Source: Novosphingobium resinovorum
GTDB taxonomy: Bacteria > Pseudomonadota > Alphaproteobacteria > Sphingomonadales > Sphingomonadaceae
Reading direction: 5' to 3'
Length of the DNA stretch: 64,000 nt
Assembly: GCF_027922145.1 (NCBI RefSeq)
Contig: NZ_BSFC01000021.1
Coordinates: 62,001-126,000 of the forward strand
In this document: positions 43,237 to 53,081 of the stretch, piece by piece
How positions within the stretch are numbered: the stretch's first letter is position 1
Layout: each line of letters starts with the position of its first letter
Translations under genes and position numbers: made by a program
Notes under the pieces: model-generated
Databases searched by the model: none
The model's input: the letters and a program-made list of their open reading frames with translations, nothing else
Told to the model about the DNA's origin: nothing

Positions 43237-44877
43237 TTGGAGACAGTTTCGATCGTACTTTTTCTGCTGCTGGCGGTCGTCGTCAGTGGCGCCGTTGCGA
43301 GGATGATGCCGTTCTCGATACCTACGCCGCTGGTCCAGATCGTGCTGGGCGGCGTGATCGGAATGTCCACTTCGCATCGGGTCGAACTCGATCCGGAACT
43401 GTTCCTTTTCCTGTTCCTGCCACCGCTGTTGTTCCTTGACGGGTGGCGCATCCCCAAGGACGAACTGTTCAAGGATGCGTCCACCGTGGTGGAGCTTGCC
43501 CTTGGGCTCGTGCTCATGACCGTGATCGGAATGGGTTTCCTGATCCACTGGATGATCCCGGCGATGCCGCTCGCGGTGGCCTTTGCGCTCGCCGCAGTCG
43601 TCTCGCCGACCGATCCGATCGCAGTTTCGGCCATCGCCGCCCGCGTGCCGGTTCCGAAGCGCATGATGCACATCCTCGAGGGTGAATCGCTGCTCAACGA
43701 TGCCTCCGGCCTCGTCTGTCTGCGCTTCGCGGTTGCCGCGGCTTTGACCGGCACCTTCTCGGCCGGCAGCGCGACGCTCAACTTTCTGTGGGTGGCGGGC
43801 GGCGGCCTTGCCATCGGCGTCGTGGTGACGCTGGCGGTGACCCGCGTGAAGGCCTGGGTGACGAAGCGCTGGGGTGAGGACACCGGCTCCCAGATTCTCG
43901 TCAGCCTGCTGATCCCCTTCGGCTCCTACCTGCTGGCTGAGCATTTCCACGCTTCCGGCATTCTCGCGGCAGTCAGTGCGGGCGTGACGATGACGTATGC
44001 GGAGATTTCGCGGCAGGCGCTCGCGGTCACCCGCATGCGTCGCAATTCGGTTTGGGATATGATCCAGTTCACCCTGAACGGCATCATCTTCGTGCTGCTT
44101 GGCGAGCAGATGCCGGGCATCCTTGCCGGTGCGCGCCAGACCGTTGCAGTGACCGGGCATAGCGAGGCGTGGTGGCTTGCGATCTATACCCTTGCGATCG
44201 TCGCAGGCCTTGCGACCTTGCGCTTCGTATGGGTGTGGGCATCGCTCAAGCTGACGATCCTGCGCAAGGCCAAGCGGGCCGTGGGCGTGCAGACGCCCGA
44301 CTGGCGCCTGATCGCCGCGACCTCGGTGGCGGGCGTACGCGGCGCCATTACGCTCGCCGGTGTATTGACCCTGCCGCTGACGCTGAACGATGGAACGCCG
44401 TTCCCGACCCGCGATCTGGCGATCTTCCTGGCGGCCGGTGTGATCGTGGTTTCGCTGGTCCTGGCAAGTATCGCTTTGCCGTTTCTGCTGAAGGGGCTTG
44501 CCATGCCACCCGAACCGGCCCGTCAGGCGGAGGAGGATTCTACCAGGATTGCCGTTGCGGAAGCCGCGATCCAGGCCATAGAGCGGCATCAGCATGCCCT
44601 TGCCGAAACTCATGGCGAGGCCGACATCTTCGCCGATGCCGGCGGCCAGGTGATGACCCTCTACCGCGAGCGTATCGAGGGCCTGAGCGAGCGCCAGTCG
44701 GCCGAGGCCCGGACCGGCGACAGGCTGCTGCGCGATTTCCGCCTCGTCGGCGTCCGCGCGGAAAGGGCGGCGCTGTCGCAGATGCTGCGTGGGCGTAGCA
44801 TCAGCAGCGAGACGGCTCGCAAGCTCACGCGCGAACTCGACTTGTCCGAAGCCCGCTTTTCTAGCGGGGCGGCGTAA
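43237..44877 (+). CDS. CPA1-family Na+/H+ antiporter
   Basis: A 546-residue NhaP/YjcE-like exchanger with about 12 helices. Key segments are LFLPPLLFLDGWRIP, AVVSPTDPIAVSAIAARVPV and ILEGESLLNDASGLV (ion-binding Asn-Asp), plus GVRGAITLAGVL. A cytoplasmic tail of about 100 residues follows. Translation appears to start at TTG 43237, with GGAG 8 bp upstream; no in-frame ATG is available nearby. Its end overlaps the convergent DUF2520 gene by 17 bp. Confidence 0.92.
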   Translation: METVSIVLFLLLAVVVSGAVARMMPFSIPTPLVQIVLGGVIGMSTSHRVELDPELFLFLFLPPLLFLDGWRIPKDELFKDASTVVELALGLVLMTVIGMGFLIHWMIPAMPLAVAFALAAVVSPTDPIAVSAIAARVPVPKRMMHILEGESLLNDASGLVCLRFAVAAALTGTFSAGSATLNFLWVAGGGLAIGVVVTLAVTRVKAWVTKRWGEDTGSQILVSLLIPFGSYLLAEHFHASGILAAVSAGVTMTYAEISRQALAVTRMRRNSVWDMIQFTLNGIIFVLLGEQMPGILAGARQTVAVTGHSEAWWLAIYTLAIVAGLATLRFVWVWASLKLTILRKAKRAVGVQTPDWRLIAATSVAGVRGAITLAGVLTLPLTLNDGTPFPTRDLAIFLAAGVIVVSLVLASIALPFLLKGLAMPPEPARQAEEDSTRIAVAEAAIQAIERHQHALAETHGEADIFADAGGQVMTLYRERIEGLSERQSAEARTGDRLLRDFRLVGVRAERAALSQMLRGRSISSETARKLTRELDLSEARFSSGAA

Positions 44878-45754
44878 GCCTGTCGGGGGCGAGCAGCTTC
44901 TCCAGTTCCTTGCCCGCTGGCTGGCGTCGCTCGCCCAAGGCATCAAGTGTGGCAAGCGCCATGGCTCGGTAGGGCGCCATCAACGCGGGGTCGTCGGTGG
45001 CGATGGCGCGAAAGTGGCGGGCCACGGTTCCTGCGTCGCCCCGCAGGACCGGGCCGGAGAGTGCTGCCATGCCCTTGCTCAGACTGTTCTCGAGTGCGGC
45101 ACGGGCGAGCGGGGCAAGAAAGTGACCCGGCCGGTCGATGCCCGCCCGCCGCAAGGCATCGCTTGAGCCGGCAATGAGGGTGACCAGATGATTGGCCGCA
45201 TGGCACAAGGCAGCATGGTATAGCGGCCGGTGCTCTTCGGCGACCTCGACGCCGGTTCCGCCAAGCGCGCGGACGAGCGCCATCCCTGCATCAGTGGCGG
45301 CCGCACTTGATCCCGTCACTGCGAAGTGAGCCTGTGCCATGCGCGCGACCTCGGTATGCGGGTCGCCGGTAAATGTCATTGCCGGGTGGACCGCCGCGGT
45401 CCGGGCGCCGATGGCCTCCAGGCAGGACAGGGGAGCCGTCCCGCTGCCGCCGCTGAGATGGCAGACGAAAGGGACTGCGGGCAGGGGCAATTGCGCCAGG
45501 TCGGCGGCCAGCGGCGCGATCGCGTCGTCGGCAACGGCGATGACGATGGCATCGCAGCTCGTGGCCAGAGCCTGCAGGTCTTCGGCGGCCTCGCATGGCC
45601 CAACTTCCCGCATCATATCGATGGTGCGGGCAGGGGTGCGCCCCCATATCAGCAAGGGCTGATGCGAACGATCGCGCAGCCCCAGCGCAAAGGCGCGCGC
45701 GACGCGCCCGGTTCCGATGATGCCGATGCGTTCGGCGATGGACGTGACAGTCAT
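44861..45754 (-). CDS. Rossmann-fold and DUF2520 domain protein
   Basis: A 297-residue protein with an N-terminal NAD(P)-binding motif (RIGIIGTGRVARAFALGL) and a C-terminal DUF2520 helical domain (LYHAALCHAANHLVTLIAGS). The architecture resembles 3-hydroxyisobutyrate-type and ProC-like dehydrogenases. The central HPAMTFTGDP segment is characteristic of the family. The substrate is not known, though some members are linked to pantothenate or amino acid metabolism. It is divergent from pirin. Confidence 0.85.
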   Translation of the reverse strand: MTVTSIAERIGIIGTGRVARAFALGLRDRSHQPLLIWGRTPARTIDMMREVGPCEAAEDLQALATSCDAIVIAVADDAIAPLAADLAQLPLPAVPFVCHLSGGSGTAPLSCLEAIGARTAAVHPAMTFTGDPHTEVARMAQAHFAVTGSSAAATDAGMALVRALGGTGVEVAEEHRPLYHAALCHAANHLVTLIAGSSDALRRAGIDRPGHFLAPLARAALENSLSKGMAALSGPVLRGDAGTVARHFRAIATDDPALMAPYRAMALATLDALGERRQPAGKELEKLLAPDRLTPPR

Positions 45755-45845
45755 GACGGCTGCCTAGCGCGTCGCTTCGCAAGTTGCACGACCTTGGGCA
45801 ATCCCGCATAGCTGGCCGGGCAAGGAAACAAACGGGCGAGACGAC

Positions 45846-46724
45846 ATGATCGAGATGGTGATCGAGCAACGGCGGCGTAGCCTTGGCGGCGGTCTGGACG
45901 TAGGACGGGTGCTGCCTTTCGCCAAGCGTCGCATGGTCGGGCCGTTCGTGTTCTTCGATCATATGGGGCCGCTTGACGTGGCGGCCGGCGCGGACCGCAG
46001 CCTTGATGTGCGACCGCACCCGCACATTGGGCTGTCGACGGTGACGTACCTGTTTTCCGGAGAGATCGTTCACCGCGACAGCGTCGGTTCGCATCAGGCG
46101 ATCCGCCCGCAGGAAGTGAACTGGATGACCGCAGGCAGCGGGATCACGCATAGCGAACGCTTCGAAAAGGCGCGCGCTGTCGGTGACCATCTCCACGGCA
46201 TCCAGGCCTGGGTGGCCTTGCCGGAAGGCGACGAGGAGGTCGCGCCCTCGTTCTCCCATCACGCCGGTGCCGACCTTCCGCAATGGAGCGAAGCCGGAGT
46301 TCGCGGCCAACTCATTGCCGGCAGCGCCTATGGCCTGACCGCAGGGGCTCGAACGCATTCGCCGCTGTTCTATGCGCATCTCGACCTCGATGCGGGTGCT
46401 AGGGCGGAAGTGCCTTCGGATCATGCCGAGCGGGCGGTCTATGTCGCCACCGGAGCCGTCGAAGTCGACGGCACGCGGTACGAGGCGGGTCAGATGCTGA
46501 TCCTGGGCGCCGACGTATCCAGCATCGTCGCCGTGACCGGATCGACGGTAATGGTGCTGGGCGGCGAACCGGTCGGCGAACGTTTCCTGTACTGGAACTT
46601 CGTTTCATCTTCCAAAGACCGCCTCCGGCAAGCGGCGGAGGACTGGAAGGCAGGTCGCATGAAGCTTCCGGACGCGGACGATCAGGAGTTCATTCCGCTG
46701 CCGGATGACCCGTTCCTGAAGTAG
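45846..46724 (+). CDS. Pirin-family protein
   Basis: A 292-residue bicupin. The N-terminal iron ligands are visible as RPHPHIG, VHRDS and GSGITHSERFE. Pirins include quercetin dioxygenases and redox-sensitive regulators. The C-terminal pirin domain is present (LIAGSAYGLTAGARTHSPLF). It stands alone between the DUF2520 gene and an efflux pump. Function in this organism is not visible. Confidence 0.92.
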   Translation: MIEMVIEQRRRSLGGGLDVGRVLPFAKRRMVGPFVFFDHMGPLDVAAGADRSLDVRPHPHIGLSTVTYLFSGEIVHRDSVGSHQAIRPQEVNWMTAGSGITHSERFEKARAVGDHLHGIQAWVALPEGDEEVAPSFSHHAGADLPQWSEAGVRGQLIAGSAYGLTAGARTHSPLFYAHLDLDAGARAEVPSDHAERAVYVATGAVEVDGTRYEAGQMLILGADVSSIVAVTGSTVMVLGGEPVGERFLYWNFVSSSKDRLRQAAEDWKAGRMKLPDADDQEFIPLPDDPFLK

Positions 46725-46931
46725 TTGGCCCTGAAACCGCAGACGATGGCCTGATCCGGGTGCCTGCGGCTCATTCCGGAACACCGGGGGTTCCAATATG
46801 CCGCACCGCACCTATATAGGGCGTTCCGGTACGCCCGCGTTACGATGGACGGCCCTTGGACGGGAGAGCCCCATTCGTCCGTAACCCGGAAAGCTGAACA
46901 TGTATTTTCTCGCCCGCTGCCCCCTGGTCCC

Positions 46932-48464
46932 ATGCTGAGGCCGCGGCGGCGCGGTATCGCCTCGGTCAATGCCGAAGTGCGCGACGGGATCGTTCCCGCC
47001 GCGGGCGCGCTCGCGAAGACACGTGATGAAGGACCTGCGGAATCGGGCGCAAACTACCGTTTCATAGCGCTTATCATCGCTTCGGCATTGTTCATGGAAT
47101 TCGTCGATGCGACCGTGCTCGCCACGGCGTTGCCGACGATGGCGAAAGACTTCTCCGTGCGTCCGCAGGAGATGAGCGTCGCATTGACGTCCTATCTGCT
47201 CGCGCTCGCGATTTTCATTCCTGCATCGGGATCGCTGGCCGACCGGTTCGGCTCTCGGACGATCTTTCGCAGTGCCATCCTGCTGTTCGTCCTGGGGAGC
47301 CTCGCTTGCGGACAATCGCGCTCGCTCGAGATGATCGTCGTGTCGCGTTTCGTTCAGGGCATGGGCGGGGCAATGATGATTCCGGTCGGGCGATTGGTGC
47401 TCCTGCGGTCGGTCGCCAAGCGTGATATGGTCAATGCCATGTCCTGGCTGCTGGTGCCTGCCCTGATCGGTCCGATACTCGGGCCGCCATTGGGCGGTTT
47501 CATCGTGACCTATCTGGACTGGCGCTGGATATTCTACATCAATCTGCCGATGGGCATCCTGGGCTTCTGGCTCGTCGGCCGCTACATCGCCAACATCCGT
47601 GAGGATGATCCCGGCCGTTTCGATACGCCCGGCTTCATTCTGAGCGGCCTGTCTCTGGGCTGCCTGTTGTTCGGCTTCGAGATGGTAAGCCGTCCGGGCG
47701 AGGGCGCGATGGCGGCAATCCTCGTCGGCATAGGGCTGACCGCAGGCATCCTCTATGTCCGTCACGCCCGTAACCGTGAAGGCGCCATCCTCGACCTCGG
47801 CCTGCTGCGGGATCCGACGTTTCGACTGTCCGTTATCGCGGGGTCGATCACGCGTATCACGCAAGGCGCCCAGCCCTTCCTGCTGCCGCTGATGATGCAG
47901 GTGGGGCTCGGCTTCACGGCGGCCAAGAGCGGGACGATCACAGTCGCGACGGCGATCGGCTCGCTGGCCATGAAGAGCTTCGCGCAGCGGGTTCTGCGCC
48001 GTTTCGGCTTTCGTCGCGCGCTGATCTGGAATGGCATCATCGCCACTGGAGGCTATGCCGTCTGCGGGCTGTTCGGCCCTGCCTGGCCGACCTGGGCGAT
48101 GTTCGCCGTGCTGGTCCTGTGCGGCTTCTTCATGTCCTTCCAGTTCACGGCATACAACACGATTGCATATGATGGCGTCGACAAGCAGCACATGAGCCGG
48201 GCCACCGCGTTCTATTCCACGTTCCAGCAACTGATGTTGTCTTTGGGTATCTGCGTGGCGGCAATGGCGCTGCACCTCGCCATGCTCGCCAATGGCAATT
48301 CGGCACCGACCTCGCGGGATTTTTCGGTGGCTTTCTGGGTTGTTACCGCGATCTCGCTTACTGCTACGTTCTGGAACCTGCGTTTCGCCAGCGACGCGGG
48401 CGCAGAGATCAGCGGCCACGCCGAGGAGACCGAGGCATCGCCGGAACAGCGTTCGGCCGCCTGA
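46932..48464 (+). CDS. MFS drug exporter, DHA2 (EmrB/QacA) type
   Basis: A protein of about 510 residues with around 14 helices. It begins its membrane part with FIALIIASALFMEFVDATVL and shows DHA2 motifs LAIFIPASGSLADRFGSR, VVSRFVQGMGGAMMIPVG and LGPPLGGFIVTYLDWRWIFY. It exports drugs or toxic compounds by proton antiport. The start is uncertain: ATG at 46932 or 46845, neither with a good ribosome site. No HlyD-type partner for it is adjacent; the one downstream belongs to the secretion operon on the other strand. Confidence 0.88.
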   Translation: MLRPRRRGIASVNAEVRDGIVPAAGALAKTRDEGPAESGANYRFIALIIASALFMEFVDATVLATALPTMAKDFSVRPQEMSVALTSYLLALAIFIPASGSLADRFGSRTIFRSAILLFVLGSLACGQSRSLEMIVVSRFVQGMGGAMMIPVGRLVLLRSVAKRDMVNAMSWLLVPALIGPILGPPLGGFIVTYLDWRWIFYINLPMGILGFWLVGRYIANIREDDPGRFDTPGFILSGLSLGCLLFGFEMVSRPGEGAMAAILVGIGLTAGILYVRHARNREGAILDLGLLRDPTFRLSVIAGSITRITQGAQPFLLPLMMQVGLGFTAAKSGTITVATAIGSLAMKSFAQRVLRRFGFRRALIWNGIIATGGYAVCGLFGPAWPTWAMFAVLVLCGFFMSFQFTAYNTIAYDGVDKQHMSRATAFYSTFQQLMLSLGICVAAMALHLAMLANGNSAPTSRDFSVAFWVVTAISLTATFWNLRFASDAGAEISGHAEETEASPEQRSAA

Positions 48465-48467
48465 CGG

Positions 48468-49658
48468 TCAATGCAAACGCGCTTTCAGAAGAGGGCGCAG
48501 CAGATAATTGAGAACACTGCGTTTTCCATTGAGGATATCGACTTCGGCCACCATCCCCGGGATGATGGGCAAGGCCTTGCCATCCCGCATGAGATGGGCG
48601 CCATCGGTGCGGACGAACACTTGATAATAGGCCTCCTTTCCACGTACGGTTTCCTCCTCGATCGTATCGGCACTGATCCGCTCGACCCGCCCGTTAAGGT
48701 CGCCATAGACGGTATAGTCATAAGCGGTGATCTTGACCTTTGCCGACATGCCGGGGATGAGAAACGCCACATCGCGCGGACGCACACGGGCTTCGATGAG
48801 CAGCCTATCTTCGATGGGTGTAACCTCCATGATCGGTTCTCCGGGCTGAACGACACCTCCGCGCGTATTGACGAGCACCGTATTGATCCGGCCCCGCACG
48901 GGTGAGCGGATTTCGGTGCGTCGTAACTGGTCGTCACGCTGCTGGACGATGGGCGTGACGGCGCTCAGCTCGGCCTGCTTGTTCGCCAGTTCGGTATAAG
49001 CCTCCTGGGCATAGGTATTTTCAAGTTCGACCAGCTTGCCCGTATAAGTTGCAATGTCCTGCCGCAGCTTGAGCGCTTCCATCTCGCTGACGACCTTTCG
49101 CGCGGTCAGCGGTTGTACGATGGCCAGTTGTCCTCTTGCTATGCCGATCTGCTGTTGCAAGGTTCGGCGTCCTTCCTCCAGCTTGCCGCGTCGGGAAACG
49201 AACAATTCGCGCTCTGACCGTGCCAGAGCGCTATCGGGGGCGATCTCGCGCGGAAAGTTGATCGAACTCCTGTTCAGGACCTCTGCCTGCAGTCGGGCTA
49301 TGGCGGCCTGCAGAACGGCTGCCTGATTGGCGGATTCCTCGTAGGAAGTCCGGAAATGCGTGGGGTCGAGGCGGACAAGAGGCTGTCCGTGCACGACGAT
49401 GTCGCCCTCGCTGACCAGAAGATCCGCCAGGATGCCACCCTCGAGGCTCTGGATCTTCTGCATGCGGCTGACTGGAACCACTCGCCCTTCGCCGCGCGTG
49501 ACTTCGTCGATGCGCGCGAAGGCCGCCCACAGGATGGCTATGACGATGCTTGCGATCATCGTCCACAACAGTGGGCGAAATAGGGGATGCGTGCCGGCTC
49601 GGAAGGGGTCGCCGAGTTCACGATGCAATCCGTACGCCGAGAAGCCTTCAACCGCCAT
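48468..49658 (-). CDS. Type I secretion periplasmic adaptor (HlyD family)
   Basis: A 396-residue membrane fusion protein. A short cytoplasmic N-terminus and one helix (LLWTMIASIVIAILWAAFA) lead into a lipoyl/barrel-sandwich domain (VVPVSRMQKIQSLEGGILAD), a long coiled coil of about residues 95-250, the second lipoyl half (RSPVRGRINTVLVNTRGGVV) and the beta-barrel. It bridges the ABC exporter to TolC. It is last in the adhesin operon, with 11 bp overlapping the ABC gene. Confidence 0.93.
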   Translation of the reverse strand: MAVEGFSAYGLHRELGDPFRAGTHPLFRPLLWTMIASIVIAILWAAFARIDEVTRGEGRVVPVSRMQKIQSLEGGILADLLVSEGDIVVHGQPLVRLDPTHFRTSYEESANQAAVLQAAIARLQAEVLNRSSINFPREIAPDSALARSERELFVSRRGKLEEGRRTLQQQIGIARGQLAIVQPLTARKVVSEMEALKLRQDIATYTGKLVELENTYAQEAYTELANKQAELSAVTPIVQQRDDQLRRTEIRSPVRGRINTVLVNTRGGVVQPGEPIMEVTPIEDRLLIEARVRPRDVAFLIPGMSAKVKITAYDYTVYGDLNGRVERISADTIEEETVRGKEAYYQVFVRTDGAHLMRDGKALPIIPGMVAEVDILNGKRSVLNYLLRPLLKARLH

Positions 49659-51810
49659 GTGTCGCTCCCGCCGCCATGCGCTCGGGCGCCTTTACCTGAT
49701 TGCCGGAGACGACGTTGCCAACCGGCCCGTCCATCACCACGCTGCCATCGCGCATAACGATGACGCGTTCAACCAGCGCCAGCATTGAGCGCTTGTGCGT
49801 CGTCAGGACCAGCGTGCGATCGCCCAGCCAGGTCTGCAGCCGAGCGACAACGTGGTCCTCCGCCGCCTGGTCGAAAAATGCGGTTGCCTCATCGAGCAGC
49901 ACGATTTGCGGGTCCTGCAGGATCACCCGGGCCAGTCCCACCGCTTGCCGTTGGCCGCCCGAAAGGCTGCGACTGCCTAGGAGGGGCATGTCCAACCCCA
50001 TGGCATTGGCTCGCACGAAACGGCCGAGCCCTACGTCATCCAGCGCCGCGAACATCTCGGCGTCCGATATGGCCCCCCCTTCGAGATTGAGGTTTTCTCG
50101 CAAGGTTCCCTGCATGAGGGCGACATCCTGCGGCAGGAAGCCGATGGCCGCCCGTCGGTCGGACGGGTCGATTTGCATGAGGTTCATCCCGTCCAGCATG
50201 ACATTGCCCGAGGTGAGGTCGCCGAGGCCGGACAACAGGCGCAGCAATGTGGATTTCCCCGCGCCGTTCCCTCCCAGTATCGCGACTTTCTCTCCGGCGG
50301 CGATCGTGAGCGCGCTTACGTCGACGACCGGCGGTCCGTCGTCGTACCTAACCGCGGCATCAGCGAGCATGAACTGTCCGCGTAATCGTTCCACGCGGAC
50401 GAACGCGCGATGCTCCGGCCGCTCGACCGGCGCGGCCATGAGCTGATCAAGCCCCTCGAGGGCGACGCGAGTATGCTGCCACCGTGCCAGTATGCCCGCC
50501 GCCTGCGACATCGGCGCAACGGCTCTGGCCCCAAGGAGCGAACATGCGACCAGCGCGCCGACGGTCATCGCGCCTTCACCAATGCGGTACACGCCAAAGG
50601 CGACGATGCCGACGTAACAGAACTGCTGCACCATCCCTGCGCCGTAAGTGAGCGCACTCGACAGGGAATGGCTGTGCCGGGCGGTTTCTGCCAGTTTTGC
50701 GGTCAGCGTTTCCCAAAGCTGCATGGCCCGTCCTTCGCCGCGCCCCGCCTTGATAGCTTCCAGATTTTCCACCGCTTCGATCAGGAGGCTGTTCTTTATC
50801 GCGCCTTCGCGCAGGTTCCGGCGAGAAAGGTCGGCCAGGCGACGCTGCATCATCAGACTGGGAAAGACCATCAGCATGATGGCAGCGATCGGCACCAGCA
50901 CGACCGGCCCGCCGATCAGCGCGATGATAGCCAAGAATATAAGCGTGAAAGGAAGATCGCTTGCGATTGCGGCACTTGACGAGGTGAAGAACTCGCGAAC
51001 GCTCTCGAACTCACGGATTTGACTGGTGAAAGCACCAAGCGAGGCAGGACGTGCCGAAAGCCGTGTCTGCAATACTCTTGCAAACAACTGTGTCGATAGG
51101 CGGAGGTCGAGGTTCTTGCCCATCGCGTCGAGAAGGTGCCCGCGCATGTAGCGCAGCACAGCCTCGAACACGATGGCCATCACGACGCCGCTAGCCAGTA
51201 TCCACAAGGTGTCAAAAGCCGAATTGGGTACGACCCGGTCATAGACCTGCATGGCAAAAAGGGCCGTTGCGATGGCAAGGAGGTTGGCCATCATCGCTCC
51301 GAGCGCCACCTCAAGGTAGGCGCGGCGATATTTCCTCAAGGCGTCGAAAAACCAGTGCCGGCCATCGGTCGTCGCGAAAGCGCCTGGTCTAGCCTCGGAC
51401 TTGAAGCGGAGCTTGGCGAAAACCGCAACGCCAGCGTACACATCCGCCAGCTTGGCGACCGGCATTTGCTGGATGCCGCCATCGGCATCGGGCAGCCGCA
51501 GTACAGCCAGGTCCCCCTCCAGTGCAGTCAAGACTACGCTGTTGCCATCATCGAGAAGCAGCAGGGCCGGTAGCAGATAATCCGGCAGGTCAAGATCGCA
51601 TCGCCGTACTTGTGCGGACATGTCGAGCCGACGCATGGCGCGTGGTACCATGTCCAGAGGCAGTCCGCCATCGGCCAGAGGCATCCCGTCGCCCAGTTCG
51701 CTCGCGCTAGTGTGCCGCCCTAGCATCGCGGCGAGCAGCACGAGGCCTTCACGCAAGGGATCGCGCTTGCGCACCGATGGCCCAAAGTCGTCCGACATTG
51801 CTTTCATCAC
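49648..51810 (-). CDS. Type I secretion ABC transporter (LapB/BapC-like)
   Basis: A 720-residue permease/ATPase. Residues 1-130 are a C39-peptidase-like domain without the catalytic Cys, as in LapB and HlyB, where it only docks the substrate. Six helices follow (FFDALRKYRRAYLEVALGAM onward). The ATPase has Walker A GGNGAGKSTLL, signature LSGGQRQAVGLAR, Walker B QIVLLDEATAFFD and H-loop His in LTTHK. It powers secretion of the giant adhesin. It overlaps the TolC gene by 4 bp upstream and the HlyD gene by 11 bp downstream. Confidence 0.94.
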   Translation of the reverse strand: MMKAMSDDFGPSVRKRDPLREGLVLLAAMLGRHTSASELGDGMPLADGGLPLDMVPRAMRRLDMSAQVRRCDLDLPDYLLPALLLLDDGNSVVLTALEGDLAVLRLPDADGGIQQMPVAKLADVYAGVAVFAKLRFKSEARPGAFATTDGRHWFFDALRKYRRAYLEVALGAMMANLLAIATALFAMQVYDRVVPNSAFDTLWILASGVVMAIVFEAVLRYMRGHLLDAMGKNLDLRLSTQLFARVLQTRLSARPASLGAFTSQIREFESVREFFTSSSAAIASDLPFTLIFLAIIALIGGPVVLVPIAAIMLMVFPSLMMQRRLADLSRRNLREGAIKNSLLIEAVENLEAIKAGRGEGRAMQLWETLTAKLAETARHSHSLSSALTYGAGMVQQFCYVGIVAFGVYRIGEGAMTVGALVACSLLGARAVAPMSQAAGILARWQHTRVALEGLDQLMAAPVERPEHRAFVRVERLRGQFMLADAAVRYDDGPPVVDVSALTIAAGEKVAILGGNGAGKSTLLRLLSGLGDLTSGNVMLDGMNLMQIDPSDRRAAIGFLPQDVALMQGTLRENLNLEGGAISDAEMFAALDDVGLGRFVRANAMGLDMPLLGSRSLSGGQRQAVGLARVILQDPQIVLLDEATAFFDQAAEDHVVARLQTWLGDRTLVLTTHKRSMLALVERVIVMRDGSVVMDGPVGNVVSGNQVKAPERMAAGATHGG

Positions 51811-53081
51811 GGGAGGTCCCTCGGCAATGCGACGAGGTCGGAAAGTTTCCCTAGCTGCGCGGCTATCCGATATTGAATTCTGATCGTCTGCAGCTTCACT
51901 TCATTAAGCGACCGCAGCGCATCGAAATGTTCGCGCTGTATTGTCACCAGATCGACGATATCCCGCCGCCCAACCTGGAATTGCTCCCTGTAAAGGCCGA
52001 TCAAGCTGCCAGCGCCGGCCACTTGCGCATGCAGTGCCTGTGCCTGCTGTTCCAGTGCGGTCGCGCTCGTCGTGAGATTTCGGAGCTCGCGTGAAATATC
52101 ACGCCGGACGGCGGTCTCCTTCAACTGCGCAGCATTCACTCGCTCCCTTGCCGCGTTCGCGCGATCAAATGACGAAAACCCCTGCATCGGCGTCATGCGC
52201 AGGCGCAGGGCGACCACTGCGTCGCTGGCCATTCTTCCGCCGATTTCACGATTGAGGGCGGTTGCCTCGAGATTTATACGGGGCAACATCGCCGAGCGAG
52301 TATCGTCGAACTGTGCACGGGTATAATGCGTTTCCTCCAGAGCCTTGAGATATCTCGGTGCCTCGTCGATCAACGCATCGATGTCCTGAGTTTCCAGATA
52401 TCGGATCATCGAGATCGGCGTGGGCTGTTCCAGATGTTCAGGCAATGCGCCGACAAGCGTTTCGAATTGTGCGGCCGCGGCGGCAGCCTGACCATCATCG
52501 CTGGCGAGCTTTTGACGCGCACGCGCCAGTTCGAGCTGCGTGCGATCAGGCTCGCTGCGATCGGCGTATCCGCTGTCTGCCCGCATCTCCGTCATGTGCG
52601 AGAGGCCGGTCAGCGCCGAGATCTGGTCGAGATCGACCTCACGCTGGAGCCGCGCCAATACAACGTCGAGGTAGATTTCGATCACGTCGCGCGCAGCTTC
52701 GTCGCGGGCGATCGACCAATCAGCACGGCGCTGTCGTTCGGTCGCCCGTGCGCTGCCGACTTTGCTTCGGGTCTGGCCCCAGTCATGAACCATCTGCGCG
52801 GCCGTCACCTCATAAGCCCATTGGTCTGGCGAGACCTCTTGCGGGCCGCCTGATGCAGAAATCGAAGGCAGGTACCCAGATCGCGCGACGTCGACATCGG
52901 TATGGGCGGCCTTGACCTCCGACCGTGCGGCGGACAGCGTCGGATCCCTTGCGATCGCTGCGGCTACAGCGTCCTCCACCGTCATAGCCTTTGCGTGTTG
53001 CGTGCTCGGGCCAAAGACCGAGAAAGCGATCATGCCGAGAATGAACAGAGCATCTGCGCGACTTTCCCTCGCTGCCCTCAC
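51807..53081 (-). CDS. TolC-family outer membrane channel
   Basis: A 424-residue outer-membrane efflux protein with a signal peptide (FILGMIAFSVFGPSTQHAKA) and two repeats of long alpha-helical hairpins, starting MTVEDAVAAAIARDPTLSAA. It forms the outer-membrane duct of the type I system. Start and stop overlap the neighbouring adhesin and ABC genes by 4 bp each. Confidence 0.92.
   Translation of the reverse strand: MRAARESRADALFILGMIAFSVFGPSTQHAKAMTVEDAVAAAIARDPTLSAARSEVKAAHTDVDVARSGYLPSISASGGPQEVSPDQWAYEVTAAQMVHDWGQTRSKVGSARATERQRRADWSIARDEAARDVIEIYLDVVLARLQREVDLDQISALTGLSHMTEMRADSGYADRSEPDRTQLELARARQKLASDDGQAAAAAAQFETLVGALPEHLEQPTPISMIRYLETQDIDALIDEAPRYLKALEETHYTRAQFDDTRSAMLPRINLEATALNREIGGRMASDAVVALRLRMTPMQGFSSFDRANAARERVNAAQLKETAVRRDISRELRNLTTSATALEQQAQALHAQVAGAGSLIGLYREQFQVGRRDIVDLVTIQREHFDALRSLNEVKLQTIRIQYRIAAQLGKLSDLVALPRDLP

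Noticed and set aside
48468..53081. Drug efflux system formed by HlyD, ABC and TolC genes
   Set aside because: Overlap with the giant RTX/Ig adhesin gene and the C39-like domain of the ABC protein fit protein secretion instead.
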